DNA of 64,000 nucleotides from Clostridia bacterium (GCA_017399105.1 JAFQEJ010000028.1:1-64000), one strand, 5' to 3'. Shown: positions 43,156-54,175, numbered from the stretch's first letter. Numbers and translations: made by a program. Notes: generated by a model not told the origin, from the sequence alone.

Positions 43156-43322
43156 TAATCCCAAGTAGTTGTATTCCGCGTATATTCGCTGTCATCTGTG
43201 GCTTCGCGCGACAAAAATACTTTTTCGTACAGACGATCGTGATCTTCATTATCAATCTGAATATCCGGCGTTTGTTCACTGAAATCGACCGTTTGAGGAC
43301 AGTTCTTCTCTTTCTTTTTCAT
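43155..43322 (-). CDS. Small hypothetical acidic ORF after gdhA
   Basis: A 55-codon frame beginning MKKKEKNCPQTVDF, rich in Asp/Glu, starting 17 bp after the gdhA stop with a GGGGGA ribosome site 7 nt before the ATG. An upstream ATG four codons earlier is the alternative. It ends within the terminator hairpin. No family is recognised. Translation is plausible but unproven. Confidence 0.4.
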   Translation of the reverse strand: MKKKEKNCPQTVDFSEQTPDIQIDNEDHDRLYEKVFLSREATDDSEYTRNTTTWD

Positions 43323-43338
43323 TTTGCCGTCCCCCATC

Positions 43339-44685
<1,347 letters not shown>

Positions 44686-44783
44686 TTATAAAGAAAGCGT
44701 CCTTCGATGACTTTTTCGAGGGACGTTTCATCGCCTTTATAGAGATGCCCGTTTTTTTACCGTTTCATACTTTATACAAAGTA

Positions 44784-44819
44784 AAGACCCGTGACATCTT
44801 TTCTGATATCACAGGTCTT
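44784..44819 (-). terminator. Terminator of the MFS gene
   Basis: AAGACC-GTGA-ATC pairs with GAT-TCAC-GGTCTT, beginning about 15 bp after the stop codon. The U-run is broken (TTTACTTTG). Confidence 0.65.
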
Positions 44820-44833
44820 ATGATGCAGTAAGC

Positions 44834-46075
44834 TTATTTTTCTTTACGGTTCTTTGAGTAAATCTTTATGATGCAGATCAGAAGTGCTGTGCCGAGAATG
44901 GGGAAAATTGCTGCGATCAGCATACCGACCTTGAGTCCGATCTCCTCCGGGGTCATGAGGGTTGTGCTGCTCAGCTCAATGGCGAAGCTGCTTGTCGATA
45001 CCTTATCAACAACGATGCCCAACAGCTGAGGAGCAATCGAGGCTCCCATATCACCGCCGGCTGCCATCAGCGCATAAGCGGCAATACCGGGGGACGGGAT
45101 TTTTTCTTCCATGAGAATCAGCGTTCCGGGCCAGAGCATGGCAGTAAAGATTCCGGTCAGAATGCAGGCGATAAATGCCAGAATCACGTTAGTTGACAGA
45201 CCGGCAACGAGATAGCATGCAGTCGCACCGATCATGCTGAACAGAAGTGTTTTGGAGATATTGGGGGAATATTTCGCATACATCACTCTGCTCATGGCAA
45301 GCAGCAGTGCGAATACCGCCAGACCGAGGATATCGCCCACAGCCTTCGGAATTTGCAGTGCATTTTCCATATAACTGGAAATCCAGTTGGTCATGGTATT
45401 TTCAGCGGCACTTCCGAGAAAAATGCAGATCACACAGAGAACGATTCCCATTCCTCTGTTTCCCGCCCCCTTCTCGGAGGAGTGAATATCCATATCGGGG
45501 ATGGGAGAGGTGCAGAAGAAGAATGAAGCAAGCAATGGCAGCAGTGCCCAGAAAAGCGTCAGATACATCCAGTTTTCGGTACCGAAAATAAAGAGATACA
45601 CCGAGCTTAACAGAACAACGCTGACGACGCCCCAGCCGTAGAGTGAATGGAGCATACTCATATCCTTTTCGGGATGCTCCGAAGGAATTGCCGCTACCAG
45701 CGGACTGAGCAGAACTTCGCAAAGTCCGGCAGCAATCGAGAAGATGACCGTTCCGATGACAAGACCGAGATATGCATACTGCGGAAATACCGAAGGAAGG
45801 ATTGCATATATCAGCAGACCTATCGTGGTTAAAAGAGGCATGATGCGGACGGTTTTGCGGATATTGAAATACTTCGAGAAGAAGGTAAAAATCAAATCCA
45901 CCGTCATCTGTGTGCAGAAATTGATCAGCACCAGTGTTCCCAGCAGTGTGTAGGATATGCTGTACATCTCATGGAAGGTCATGAAGAGCATCGGCGGCAG
46001 CACAAAAACCGAGGACATGGCGAGATAGGCAAAGAAACAGGAAAATTTTGTTCGTTTATAATTCGGAGCAGTCAT
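44834..46075 (-). CDS. Major facilitator superfamily transporter
   Basis: 413-residue carrier with about twelve hydrophobic segments. The arrangement and segments such as ISIAAGLCEVLLSPLVAAIPS and FIACILTGIFTAMLWPGTLIL resemble fucose/sugar-type MFS permeases (FucP/YfkF-like). The start at MTAPNYKR is chosen because GGGAGGA lies upstream. The longer frame would add 23 residues without a ribosome site. It is monocistronic, behind a strong promoter. A sugar cargo is plausible given the GH38 and GH29-like genes around, but is not shown. Confidence 0.85.
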   Translation of the reverse strand: MTAPNYKRTKFSCFFAYLAMSSVFVLPPMLFMTFHEMYSISYTLLGTLVLINFCTQMTVDLIFTFFSKYFNIRKTVRIMPLLTTIGLLIYAILPSVFPQYAYLGLVIGTVIFSIAAGLCEVLLSPLVAAIPSEHPEKDMSMLHSLYGWGVVSVVLLSSVYLFIFGTENWMYLTLFWALLPLLASFFFCTSPIPDMDIHSSEKGAGNRGMGIVLCVICIFLGSAAENTMTNWISSYMENALQIPKAVGDILGLAVFALLLAMSRVMYAKYSPNISKTLLFSMIGATACYLVAGLSTNVILAFIACILTGIFTAMLWPGTLILMEEKIPSPGIAAYALMAAGGDMGASIAPQLLGIVVDKVSTSSFAIELSSTTLMTPEEIGLKVGMLIAAIFPILGTALLICIIKIYSKNRKEK

Positions 46076-46115
46076 ATGTTTCCTCCCGGATATGAGCAGT
46101 TTGATTGACAGGCAT

Positions 46116-46144
46116 ATTATATAACATCTTTCGTAAAATGTCAA
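46116..46144 (-). promoter_or_regulatory. Promoter of the MFS gene
   Basis: Perfect TTGACA and TATAAT with a 17-bp spacer, about 40 bp before the chosen start. Confidence 0.85.
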
Positions 46145-46181
46145 GTACAGTCATTTCGCCTGTTTGAACAATGTTTTGTTT

Positions 46182-46691
46182 TCATCTCAACAACATAGAA
46201 TAAAGTGTACACTCAAGCTCCAGCAGTGCTCTTTTGCGCTCGATTCCTCCGGCATAACCGGTCAGACTGCGATTGACACCGAGGATCCTGTGACAGGGGA
46301 TCATAATCGAGATGGGATTTCTGCCGACTGCTGTTCCGACTGAACGAGCATATCTGCGTCCTTGCTCTGTTCCCATAACACGCACCGCAAGTTCACCGTA
46401 TGTCATTGTCTTGCCGTATGGGATTTCAAGAAGTGCTGTATAAACCGATTGAGCAAAACAGCTTCCATTGGGATTCAGCGGAAGTGTTACAGGAGGATTT
46501 TCACCGTTAAAATATGCCTTCAGCCACCTTTTTGCTTCAGATGTTATTTTGTTTTCACCTTCTTGCCATTCTTCTGGCAGTCCGCGCAAATAGTGCTTCT
46601 GTCCATCAAACCAAAGTCCGAGGAGTGCATTCTCATCTGCTGCCAGCGTGATATGTCCAAGGGGAGAGGTGCAGGAATCAAGATGGATCAT
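46182..46691 (-). CDS. ogt: Methylated-DNA-protein cysteine methyltransferase
   Basis: Suicidal repair of O6-methylguanine in DNA, 169 residues. The acceptor motif IPCHRILG is present, preceded by the HTH segment GKTMTYGELAVRV and by the Asn/Arg hinge. The C-terminal GGIERKRALLELE is typical. It is a stand-alone gene between the MFS carrier and the alpha-mannosidase, without ada or alkA beside it. Confidence 0.95.
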   Translation of the reverse strand: MIHLDSCTSPLGHITLAADENALLGLWFDGQKHYLRGLPEEWQEGENKITSEAKRWLKAYFNGENPPVTLPLNPNGSCFAQSVYTALLEIPYGKTMTYGELAVRVMGTEQGRRYARSVGTAVGRNPISIMIPCHRILGVNRSLTGYAGGIERKRALLELECTLYSMLLR

Positions 46692-46711
46692 TTGAAACTC
46701 CTATACAGTTC

Positions 46712-46742
46712 AAAACGGCGGCAGACTTTATATCTGCCGCCG
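46712..46742 (-). terminator. Terminator of the GH38 gene
   Basis: CGGCGGCAGA...TCTGCCGCCG, a 10-bp GC-rich stem followed by TTTTG on the minus strand. Confidence 0.8.
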
Positions 46743-46792
46743 CTTGATTATCATTTTTCTCTCATTGTCTGAAGTGCCGGGGATATATCCGT

Positions 46793-49648
46793 TTAAAGGG
46801 CAACCTTCACATTCATCACGCCGTATGCGGGAATGTCAAAGCTGATTTTACCGTCAGATGCAGACAGTTCTGCCAGATGTGTTCCCATGAGGTCAACCGA
46901 AGCGGCGGATTTGACCGTTTCCTCAAAGGTCAGCGTGCAGGAATCGGCGGTGTCGGTTGTATTATAGACACGAACGAGAAGTGCGTCTCCGTCCATTGCA
47001 ACCGAAGAGATCACACAGCGCGTAGAATCGAAGCTAAGCAGCGAGCCTTCCATGGGAAGGGTACCCTTATGGGAACCTGCAGGCTGGTAGGACATCCTGT
47101 TGTTCAGGGCAGTAGCTGTATCCTCCATCACCTTCGGGCAGGCACAGAAGAGACCGACATGGAAATTGATCTTATGGATACCGCGTTCGGGATAGGGATC
47201 GGGACCGGTGGATGTATTAATGAAGGTTGCAATCAGCATACCATCGGGGCGACCGCGATAACCATACTTACTCTCGGTAACGATACCTGCCGAAGCACCA
47301 TCGGGAGCTTTTGCAAGTGCATACTGGAGTGCGGGAACATCCTGATCCTGGGGTGCACGCTCGATGGAAGCGGCGGGGACATCATAGAGATACTTCTCAG
47401 CAGCATAGGCAAGTGGCAGCTCATAAGTGAGGACAGGGATGGTAGCACCGCCGATTTCATGCCAATCGACCTCGGCACGGTATTCAAGAGCGGGAGCATT
47501 CTTGGAAAGGCTGACATGGAGTCGAACGGTAGATCCCTTGATCTTATACTCCACATAGAAGCCCTTCTTCAGCTCGCCCCAGATTTCGGTATGCATATTA
47601 GCCGAATCGGTGATGGCGTGGCTGCGGAGATAGTTACCGATTCTCCAGGCGCTGGAGGTTGCACATTCGGTTTCTACATAGCGAAGTCCGGCACTTTCTC
47701 CTGCCTTGATGTATTCTTTGCCAGTTGCCTTATCAACAAGCGAAACCATTTCGCCGGTCTTATAGTTGAACTCAGCGCGAAGCTTTTCATTTTCAAGCAC
47801 GCAGTTCTTACAGTCGCCGTGGGTACGGGTATCGCCCTGATAATAGAGCGGGTATGTATCGCCCATCTCACCTTCGCTGAGAACAACGGTGGTATAGCCG
47901 AGCGCTTCCACATCCACATAAACGAGGAAACGGAAGAACTTATGATCCCAATACTGCTGGAGCGCACCGTCAATCTTCTGGAACTGCAAGGGAGTGCCGT
48001 CCGGCTTTGTGACCTTGGCATAACGGAGATCTCCAACCCAGTCCCAAACGGTGATTTCCACGCACTCACTGCGCTTGACGGGAGTGGGGTTGAAAATATT
48101 GAAAATACGGGTCTTACCGCTTCCGCGCTCGGATCTGGGCATTCCGCTGACATATCCTTCAACACCGAATCCAACACCTGCACCTTCAGACTGGGAAGCG
48201 GCGATATCGCCGTCAATCTCGATGGAGGAGGTATCGATCTGCTCGGAAATCTTCAGCATGGAGGATGCAAACTGGGACTGAGCCACTGCCATGGAGTTGG
48301 AGAAGAGTCCCATCGCATGCTCACGGGAATCCTGTACACAGGAGCCTGTTAAGATATCGTGGAAGTGGGTGAAGAGAACATCACGCCATGCATGCTCGAA
48401 TGCCTTTCCGTTGAAGGTAGCATGAACCTTGCTTGCTGCCCATGCGCTCATAGTTTCTGCGGTGGTCAGAGCGCGCTCGCAGGCACGGTTGCCCATCTTG
48501 ATGCGCGACTGAGTGGTGTAACAGCCCTGGAAAATGAAGTTAAGCTCATGATCAACCAGCGGCAGCTGATCGCGCACAGCTTCTGCCTCATGGAAGAATT
48601 CATGGAAGGTACCGAACTTGATGCGCGGGTAGATGGGCCATTCCATCATCTCGATGGCACGCTCTACATCACGTCTGGTAGGTCCGCCGCCATGATCACC
48701 GACACCGTAGACCACAAGACCGGTTTTGAATCCGGCACAACGCTTGGAAATATCGATAATTCCTGCGCCGATTTTCGGCGTGATGGCACTGTTATACCAA
48801 TACTGCTCGCGGTAAACCAGCATTTCCTTGCCCGATGCGCCACGCCAGCGATAGAGAGCCTGCTTTCCATCCAGAGCACGGCAGTGGTAGTAATACTTTA
48901 CGCCGCCGTTCAGATCGATTTCGGGAAGGTTGGCGCTATGACCGAAGGTGTCAGGAGAGAAATCCACTTCAAGCTTGGCAGGGTCGATACCCCAGCTGTC
49001 GCGGAGATAATTCTTGGTATACTTGATGTGGCGCAGGAGCGACTCGGTATTGGGCATATTCTTATCGGTTTCAACCCATGCGGAAGCGGTGATCTCCCAT
49101 CTGCCTTCGGCAATGCGCGCCTTGATGCGATCCATCAACTCGGGCTCAAACTCTTCGACAATCTTGTAAACCGATGCCTGAGACTGGGAGAAACAGAATT
49201 CGGGATATTCATCCATGATATTGAGCATGGTACGGAAGGTTGCGAGAGTAGCAGCTACTGTTTCATGCCAGCTCCACATCCAGTTCATATCAATATGTGC
49301 GTGTCCGGCGAGAATCAGCTTATATTCCTTTGCAGCTTCGGCAAGGGGCGCAAGAATTGCCTCAGCTTCAAAGCAGGAGGTCTTGGTCATAACACCTTCT
49401 TCTGCGATACCGGCGGCAAGATGATCGATGGCAGCACCGATGATATCATCATATTCATGTTCGTTTGCCTCGGAGAGATTGATCGAAAACTCAATCTCGG
49501 CAAGGATACGGCGAATGTACTTATTAGGCGGTGTAATATGCTGCTGTTCCTCGCGGGGCATACCGAAGGTTTCTTCGTATCCCATAATCTCGCGGTTACC
49601 GCCGACCAGCTTCTTTAAATTGGCATATCTTTGTGCAAGCGTAGACAT
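46793..49648 (-). CDS. GH38 alpha-mannosidase
   Basis: Zinc-dependent glycosidase cleaving alpha-mannosides, 951 residues, no signal peptide. The catalytic domain starts near residue 115 with the metal motif AGHAHIDMNWMW (His-x-Asp). The likely nucleophile lies in VDFSPDTFGHSANLPE, and YHCRALDGKQALYRWRG and GVGDHGGGPTRRDVE follow. A middle helical bundle and two C-terminal beta domains (about 520-951) complete it. It probably acts on imported mannose-containing glycans. It has its own promoter and terminator. No transporter is in the same operon. Confidence 0.94.
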   Translation of the reverse strand: MSTLAQRYANLKKLVGGNREIMGYEETFGMPREEQQHITPPNKYIRRILAEIEFSINLSEANEHEYDDIIGAAIDHLAAGIAEEGVMTKTSCFEAEAILAPLAEAAKEYKLILAGHAHIDMNWMWSWHETVAATLATFRTMLNIMDEYPEFCFSQSQASVYKIVEEFEPELMDRIKARIAEGRWEITASAWVETDKNMPNTESLLRHIKYTKNYLRDSWGIDPAKLEVDFSPDTFGHSANLPEIDLNGGVKYYYHCRALDGKQALYRWRGASGKEMLVYREQYWYNSAITPKIGAGIIDISKRCAGFKTGLVVYGVGDHGGGPTRRDVERAIEMMEWPIYPRIKFGTFHEFFHEAEAVRDQLPLVDHELNFIFQGCYTTQSRIKMGNRACERALTTAETMSAWAASKVHATFNGKAFEHAWRDVLFTHFHDILTGSCVQDSREHAMGLFSNSMAVAQSQFASSMLKISEQIDTSSIEIDGDIAASQSEGAGVGFGVEGYVSGMPRSERGSGKTRIFNIFNPTPVKRSECVEITVWDWVGDLRYAKVTKPDGTPLQFQKIDGALQQYWDHKFFRFLVYVDVEALGYTTVVLSEGEMGDTYPLYYQGDTRTHGDCKNCVLENEKLRAEFNYKTGEMVSLVDKATGKEYIKAGESAGLRYVETECATSSAWRIGNYLRSHAITDSANMHTEIWGELKKGFYVEYKIKGSTVRLHVSLSKNAPALEYRAEVDWHEIGGATIPVLTYELPLAYAAEKYLYDVPAASIERAPQDQDVPALQYALAKAPDGASAGIVTESKYGYRGRPDGMLIATFINTSTGPDPYPERGIHKINFHVGLFCACPKVMEDTATALNNRMSYQPAGSHKGTLPMEGSLLSFDSTRCVISSVAMDGDALLVRVYNTTDTADSCTLTFEETVKSAASVDLMGTHLAELSASDGKISFDIPAYGVMNVKVAL

Positions 49649-49717
49649 AAATGTACCTCATTTCGTCTGTGATTTTAGCGTGAAAATGATCTGTGTCACA
49701 TCACGCTGTCTATTTAC

Positions 49718-49746
49718 ATTATAGGTTCAGTTTATGAATAAAGCAA
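49718..49746 (-). promoter_or_regulatory. Promoter of the GH38 gene
   Basis: TTGCTT and TATAAT with a 17-bp spacer, about 70 bp before the start. The GTGATGTGACAC segment just downstream of the -10 could be an operator. Confidence 0.6.
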
Positions 49747-49781
49747 GACGAAATGCAGGTTGCAAAAAACTTTTCGGCTGC

Positions 49782-50342
49782 TCAATCGAAATAATCTTTT
49801 ATGCCGTTGTATATGCCTCTTGCAAAAAGCTCGGGATTCTGCGTCATCAGGGCAGCATCATTTGCATTAGATATAAATCCCATCTCAATCAGCGCTGCAG
49901 GCATTGCGGTGCGCTTCAGTACATACAGACCGGGACGGGAGGCTACGCCGCGGTTACGGAGACCGGTCGCTTCGGTAATACCTTCCACAATCTCTTCGGC
50001 AAGTCCTGTAGCGGGAGATGAAAGATTGTAAACAAAAGCTTCGGTTCCGCTGGCACTCATTACAGTAGATGCGTTGGTATGTAAGCTGATAAAATAATCC
50101 GCTCCCCACGAGTTGGCATCCTGCACTCTTGCGGCAAGGCTCTGGCTGACAGTATTGCCCAGAATCTGCGTGGGAGATGTACGGGATGTGCGCACCTCAA
50201 ACTCGGGATCGGCGCGCAGAAGAGCTGCAAGTCTTGTGCCGATATCATAGGTAATATCCTGCTCACGGAAGCCGTTGCCCTCTGCTCCCGCATTGGGGTT
50301 GGAATAATTATGCCCCTGATCAATATAAATCTTGATTGCCAT
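49782..50342 (-). CDS. N-acetylmuramoyl-L-alanine amidase (Amidase_3)
   Basis: Zinc-dependent peptidoglycan amidase, 186 residues, essentially only the catalytic domain. Metal ligands fit IDQGHN (His), the Glu in GFREQDITYDIG and ISLHTNAS (His). The catalytic Glu lies in ALIEMGFISN. There is no signal peptide, SH3 or LysM part, so it may be a cytosolic, spore-related or phage-like lysin. AAGGAGGA precedes the ATG. It is monocistronic and divergent from the TtcA-like gene. Confidence 0.92.
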   Translation of the reverse strand: MAIKIYIDQGHNYSNPNAGAEGNGFREQDITYDIGTRLAALLRADPEFEVRTSRTSPTQILGNTVSQSLAARVQDANSWGADYFISLHTNASTVMSASGTEAFVYNLSSPATGLAEEIVEGITEATGLRNRGVASRPGLYVLKRTAMPAALIEMGFISNANDAALMTQNPELFARGIYNGIKDYFD

Positions 50343-50406
50343 AATGGTCCTCCTTAAATCAGATTGATAACATTATATACATCCCGTAAATTTTTGTGAA
50401 AAATGC

Positions 50407-50435
50407 TTGCGTGACTGTTTGAAATCGTATATAAT
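50407..50435 (+). promoter_or_regulatory. Promoter of the TtcA-like gene
   Basis: TTGCGT and TATAAT with a 17-bp spacer, about 37 bp before the start codon. Confidence 0.65.
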
Positions 50436-50471
50436 AGTTCCATCCGAATTTTCATACTGAGGAGAATTACA

Positions 50472-51245
50472 TTGGTTGAATTTCAAAACATACGCCATCT
50501 GCTCAGCTGCATGAGACGTGCGGTTGAAGAATATCATATGATCAAAGAGGGCGACAGAATTGCGGTTGGCATGTCAGGAGGCAAAGACTCCACTGCTCTG
50601 CTCTGCACTCTATATAACCTGCAGCGTTTTTATCCGGCGAGATTTGAGCTTTGCGCCATCACAGTAAATACAGGCTTTGAGGGCATGGACTTTACCCCAA
50701 TTGTCGATCTCTGCCGTGAAATGGAGCTTGAATATCGCATTGTGGATACAAAAATCAGTGAGGTGGTGTTCGATATCCGCAAGGAAACCAATCCCTGTTC
50801 TCTTTGTGCCAAGATGAGGCGCGGTATTCTTCATGACACCGCCAAGGAGATGGGATGCAATAAAATTGCACTGGGACATCACAATGACGATGTGGTAGAT
50901 ACCTTTATGCTGAATCTGCTTCATGAGGGGCGCATCGGTTCCTTCTCACCGGTTACCTATCTCAGCCGCAAAAATCTGACCATGATTCGGCCGCTGGTGT
51001 ATGCAGAGGAAAAGGATATCCGCTACTTTATGAATGGCAATCCCAATCTGCCGCTGGTGAAGAGCACCTGTCCCGAGGACAAAAATACCGAGCGCGAGGA
51101 AATGAAACAGCTGATCATTTCGCTGGACAAGGAGCATCGGGGTGTGAAGCATCGCATCTTCGGTGCACTTCAGAAAAGCGGTATTGACGGATGGGGAATC
51201 AGGACGGATAAACCTGAGACGGAAGATGATGAAAAAGGAATATAG
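50472..51245 (+). CDS. TtcA-family tRNA 2-thiolation protein
   Basis: ATP-pyrophosphatase of the TtcA/TilS superfamily, 257 residues. It is likely to thiolate a cytidine or uridine in tRNA using an Fe-S cluster. It has the PP-loop GMSGGKDSTALL, the Cys pair CSLCAKMRRG and GHHNDDVVDTFMLNLLHEG, plus a third Cys in STCPEDKNTEREE. The start codon is TTG, with GAGGAG 7 nt upstream. The next in-frame ATG is 13 codons later. It is monocistronic, with a terminator behind it. Confidence 0.9.
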   Translation: MVEFQNIRHLLSCMRRAVEEYHMIKEGDRIAVGMSGGKDSTALLCTLYNLQRFYPARFELCAITVNTGFEGMDFTPIVDLCREMELEYRIVDTKISEVVFDIRKETNPCSLCAKMRRGILHDTAKEMGCNKIALGHHNDDVVDTFMLNLLHEGRIGSFSPVTYLSRKNLTMIRPLVYAEEKDIRYFMNGNPNLPLVKSTCPEDKNTEREEMKQLIISLDKEHRGVKHRIFGALQKSGIDGWGIRTDKPETEDDEKGI

Positions 51246-51258
51246 CATAAATTATTAC

Positions 51259-51296
51259 GGGGATGACGCATTTACATGTGCCATCCCCATTTTTTA
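51259..51296 (+). terminator. Terminator between the TtcA-like and ClC genes
   Basis: GGGGATG-C-CA...TG-G-CATCCCC followed by ATTTTTT. An A-rich upstream flank allows use from both sides. Confidence 0.8.
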
Positions 51297-52883
51297 TAAG
51301 TCATCGATCGTTCTTATCTCGTGTTCCCTCCCCACAAGATCGAAGAGGTGATTTTTTATCTCTTCTTCATCAAAATATTTCGCACGAAGCACCAGCGTAT
51401 CACCTTCATAAAGCTTTTTTTCTCCGTCATTGTCCATGTCCTGGAAGTTTCCCTCGGCGCGGGTAACGCTGATAACTACCGAGGAAGAGGGCCACATGAT
51501 ATCGCGTACTGCTTTTCCGATTACGAATGCACCACCCGATACCTTCATTTCAAAAAAGCCGATTTTCACCGTTCTGCCGTGATTCTGTGCCTCCTCCATG
51601 CGTTCGAGAACGCGGTCATAGAATGGCTTCTGATGGAATATTTCGGTAATGAAATTGACCGTAAAGATGACAAGCAGCACATAGAACAGGTCGGTAAACT
51701 GCCCGGTCAGCTCGAGGAACAGCACCGATGCTGTCAAAGGTGATCTCAATGTGCCGCCAATGAAGGCACACATTCCAAGCAGAACCACCGCACCGAACAG
51801 CTCCTGCGGCATACCGATCGCAAAGAGCAATTTGGCAATCAGCGCACTGAGCAGCGCTCCGATGGCAAGAGTCGGAATGAAGATACCGCCGGTTGCACCG
51901 CTGTCGGTGACAAGCAGCATCAGCAGCATACGAATCCCCAGCAAAAGGAAAAGCATACCGAGTGTGAAATGATTTTCTATAACCTCAACTACGACATGAT
52001 GTCCGCTGTAAACGCCTTCGGTGATCGTGATTGCAAGAACTCCGGTCAAAAAGAATACAATGAGCAACCTGGTGATATCGTGAAATTTTCCGCCAATCCT
52101 TGTGGTCAGTTTTTTTATCCATCCAATAGAAGCATCAAATCCCGCAACCGCCAGAGAAACAATCACACCGAGAAGCAGAAGATATCCTACATGCTCAAGC
52201 TCGAAGGGAGAGATTTCTTCGATGATAAAGAGTGCACTGTCCAGCTCAAAATGCGCGCAAAGCAATCCGTTCACGTAGCTTGCTGCCACAACCGAGGTAG
52301 AAACGATCAGTATCAGCATGGGAGTAAAGCGCTTATGTATTTCTTCCAGCACAAAGAGCATGGCGGAAAGCGGCGCTCCCGTAGCAATAGCAAAACCGGC
52401 ACCCGCGCCGCCTGACATGATATAGCGGTTCCATGCGGATTTATGTCTGGAGAAATCGCTGAAGATACCGCCAATCGACGTTCCGATCAACACCGCAGGG
52501 CCTTCACTGCCGAGGGGAAGTCCTGCAAAGAAGCTCATGAAGCTGCCAATCAGCGTACCGATCAGCGTTGTTGGGCCGCGAAAGCTCAAAAGTCCGCGAA
52601 GGATGCCCTCACTGCGGGGAATACCGCCGCCCTTTACCTGAGGAAGCTTCCGATGCAGCATCCACATGGCTGCCGCGATCAGAGCAAGGAGAAGAAAGAT
52701 CAGCGGGATGTATAGCGGTGATCTGTCGGCAAAGCTGTAGGTCAGCCGCGACAGCTCCTCCAGCTTTTTGGCGGCGATTTTGAAGAGAAAGATGGTGACT
52801 CCTGTCACAGAGCCGCAGCATATGCCATAACCGAGACAGGGGATTACATTTGCAAAATATTCTTTATAGTTCAATCGGTTCAA
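51294..52883 (-). CDS. ClC-family chloride/proton exchanger with TrkA_C domain
   Basis: 529 residues. The membrane part (about 1-430) has the ClC filter motifs GGIPRSEG, PLGSEGPAV (gating Glu) and GATGGIFIP. LFVLEEI supplies the inner proton Glu. These two glutamates point to Cl-/H+ exchange and not a passive channel. The cytoplasmic C-terminus (about 450-529) is a TrkA_C/RCK-C domain that may sense a ligand. The start is TTG with AAGGTG upstream. It is monocistronic. Confidence 0.92.
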   Translation of the reverse strand: MNRLNYKEYFANVIPCLGYGICCGSVTGVTIFLFKIAAKKLEELSRLTYSFADRSPLYIPLIFLLLALIAAAMWMLHRKLPQVKGGGIPRSEGILRGLLSFRGPTTLIGTLIGSFMSFFAGLPLGSEGPAVLIGTSIGGIFSDFSRHKSAWNRYIMSGGAGAGFAIATGAPLSAMLFVLEEIHKRFTPMLILIVSTSVVAASYVNGLLCAHFELDSALFIIEEISPFELEHVGYLLLLGVIVSLAVAGFDASIGWIKKLTTRIGGKFHDITRLLIVFFLTGVLAITITEGVYSGHHVVVEVIENHFTLGMLFLLLGIRMLLMLLVTDSGATGGIFIPTLAIGALLSALIAKLLFAIGMPQELFGAVVLLGMCAFIGGTLRSPLTASVLFLELTGQFTDLFYVLLVIFTVNFITEIFHQKPFYDRVLERMEEAQNHGRTVKIGFFEMKVSGGAFVIGKAVRDIMWPSSSVVISVTRAEGNFQDMDNDGEKKLYEGDTLVLRAKYFDEEEIKNHLFDLVGREHEIRTIDDL

Positions 52884-52970
52884 TATTACACCTTCATTTA
52901 CAAATAAATATATCCTTAATTATAAATCATAAAGCCGTGCTTGTCAACTCCGGGCGCAACTATACATTGC

Positions 52971-52999
52971 TTGCATTTCAATCCTTTGTGCGGTACAAT
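52971..52999 (+). promoter_or_regulatory. Promoter of the XRE regulator
   Basis: TTGCAT and TACAAT with a 17-bp spacer, 27 bp before the start codon. Confidence 0.65.
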
Positions 53000-53025
53000 A
53001 TTAAAAACGGAAAAGGAGCGGTTCA

Positions 53026-53724
53026 ATGTTTGATACGAAAAAATTCGGTGCTCACCTGTCCCGGCTTCGCAAAAGAGCTGACATGACTCAAGGGGAGCTT
53101 GGAGACAGGCTGAACCTCACCCGTCAGGCAATTTCTAAATATGAGCGCGGCGAGAGCTTTCCCGATGTTTCCATTTTGGTCATCATCGCTCAGATTTTCG
53201 ACACCACGCTCGACGCTCTCATCAGCGCTGGCGGTCCCACCACTGAGGAATCGCGCATCCTCGGCGGCGTTGCAGTCGGCAGCACAGAGATTCAGGCAAA
53301 CAGTCTGGAGGATATCGTCAACATTGCACCGTTGATCAAACCGAGTGTCCTTCAACAGTTATCAAGCGGATTATCGAAGCACGGTATTGATCTGTCCTAT
53401 CTTGTGGAGCTGGCTGAATACCTCAATGATGACAATGTCATTGAACTGATGGCAGGCACCAAGTTCGGTGAAAATGAAATGGATGTGACCCTGCTCCAAA
53501 AACTGATGCCGCTGCTGGATGAACATTCAATTATGACCGTCTTTGAAAAAATATTGGACAGCGAGCTTGATTACCGACTGATCACAGCCTTCTTTGATTA
53601 TCTGCCAAGCAGTCTGATCGAGGCTGCGGTACTTGATGGGGGACTGCCCGACTGCGTGCTCGGCATGATGTATGAGCACTACAGAAAGAAACATCTGCAA
53701 TGGCTTGCAAATCAAAATAAATGA
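53026..53724 (+). CDS. XRE-family helix-turn-helix regulator
   Basis: 232 residues. The N-terminal Cro/C1-type HTH (about 9-63) contains MTQGELGDRLNLTRQAISKYE and GESFPDVSILVIIAQIF. A mostly helical C-terminal part of unknown fold (about 85-232) may sense a ligand or mediate dimerisation. RBS AAAGGAG lies at normal spacing. It is followed by a terminator, so it is not clearly in one operon with the pyrophosphatase gene. Confidence 0.9.
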   Translation: MFDTKKFGAHLSRLRKRADMTQGELGDRLNLTRQAISKYERGESFPDVSILVIIAQIFDTTLDALISAGGPTTEESRILGGVAVGSTEIQANSLEDIVNIAPLIKPSVLQQLSSGLSKHGIDLSYLVELAEYLNDDNVIELMAGTKFGENEMDVTLLQKLMPLLDEHSIMTVFEKILDSELDYRLITAFFDYLPSSLIEAAVLDGGLPDCVLGMMYEHYRKKHLQWLANQNK

Positions 53725-53767
53725 ACGCATATACAGGAAAAAACGGTTATAATACTTCCATTCGCTG

Positions 53768-53801
53768 TCATTTCATGTTACAATGAAATGACAGTTTTCT
53801 G
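53768..53801 (+). terminator. Terminator after the XRE gene
   Basis: CTGTCATTTCAT pairs perfectly with ATGAAATGACAG around GTTACA, followed by TTTTCTGTTTT. Confidence 0.8.
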
Positions 53802-53815
53802 TTTTGGAGGCAGTT

Positions 53816-54175
53816 ATGAACCTGATTTCTTATCTCGGGCGCAGGGTAACGGTATTCATCGACCGCCCGCTTGGAAGTGCACACCCCAGACATCCCAATA
53901 TGATCTATCCCGTCAATTATGGATTCATCCCTAACACAGTAAGCGGTGACGGTGCAGAAATTGACTGCTATATATTGGGGATTGATCAGCCAATCGATCG
54001 GATTGAAGTATGTATCATTGCCCTAATCGAGCGTTACAATGACTGTGAAGACAAGCTTGTAGGCGCACCGGAAGGGATATGCTATACGAGAGAAGAACTT
54101 GAGCGTGCTGTCAGCTTTCAGGAGCAATATTTTCACACAAGAATTCATATGTATTCGGAAGGAGCGATCACATGA
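53816..54175 (+). CDS. Small family I-like inorganic pyrophosphatase
   Basis: 119 residues, clearly shorter than standard family I enzymes (about 175). It keeps the characteristic segments YPVNYGFIPNT, GDGAEIDCYILG (metal Asp residues) and EDKLVGAPEG. It may hydrolyse pyrophosphate or a nucleotide-like substrate. The ATG at 53816 is chosen because TTGGAGG lies 7 nt upstream. The frame opening at 53804 overlaps that site. It overlaps the methyltransferase start by 4 bp, so they are coupled. Confidence 0.8.
   Translation: MNLISYLGRRVTVFIDRPLGSAHPRHPNMIYPVNYGFIPNTVSGDGAEIDCYILGIDQPIDRIEVCIIALIERYNDCEDKLVGAPEGICYTREELERAVSFQEQYFHTRIHMYSEGAIT

Noticed and set aside
46877..48352. 491-codon plus-strand ORF opposite the GH38 gene
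   Set aside because: It is antisense to an unambiguous alpha-mannosidase. It has no family features and no ribosome site.
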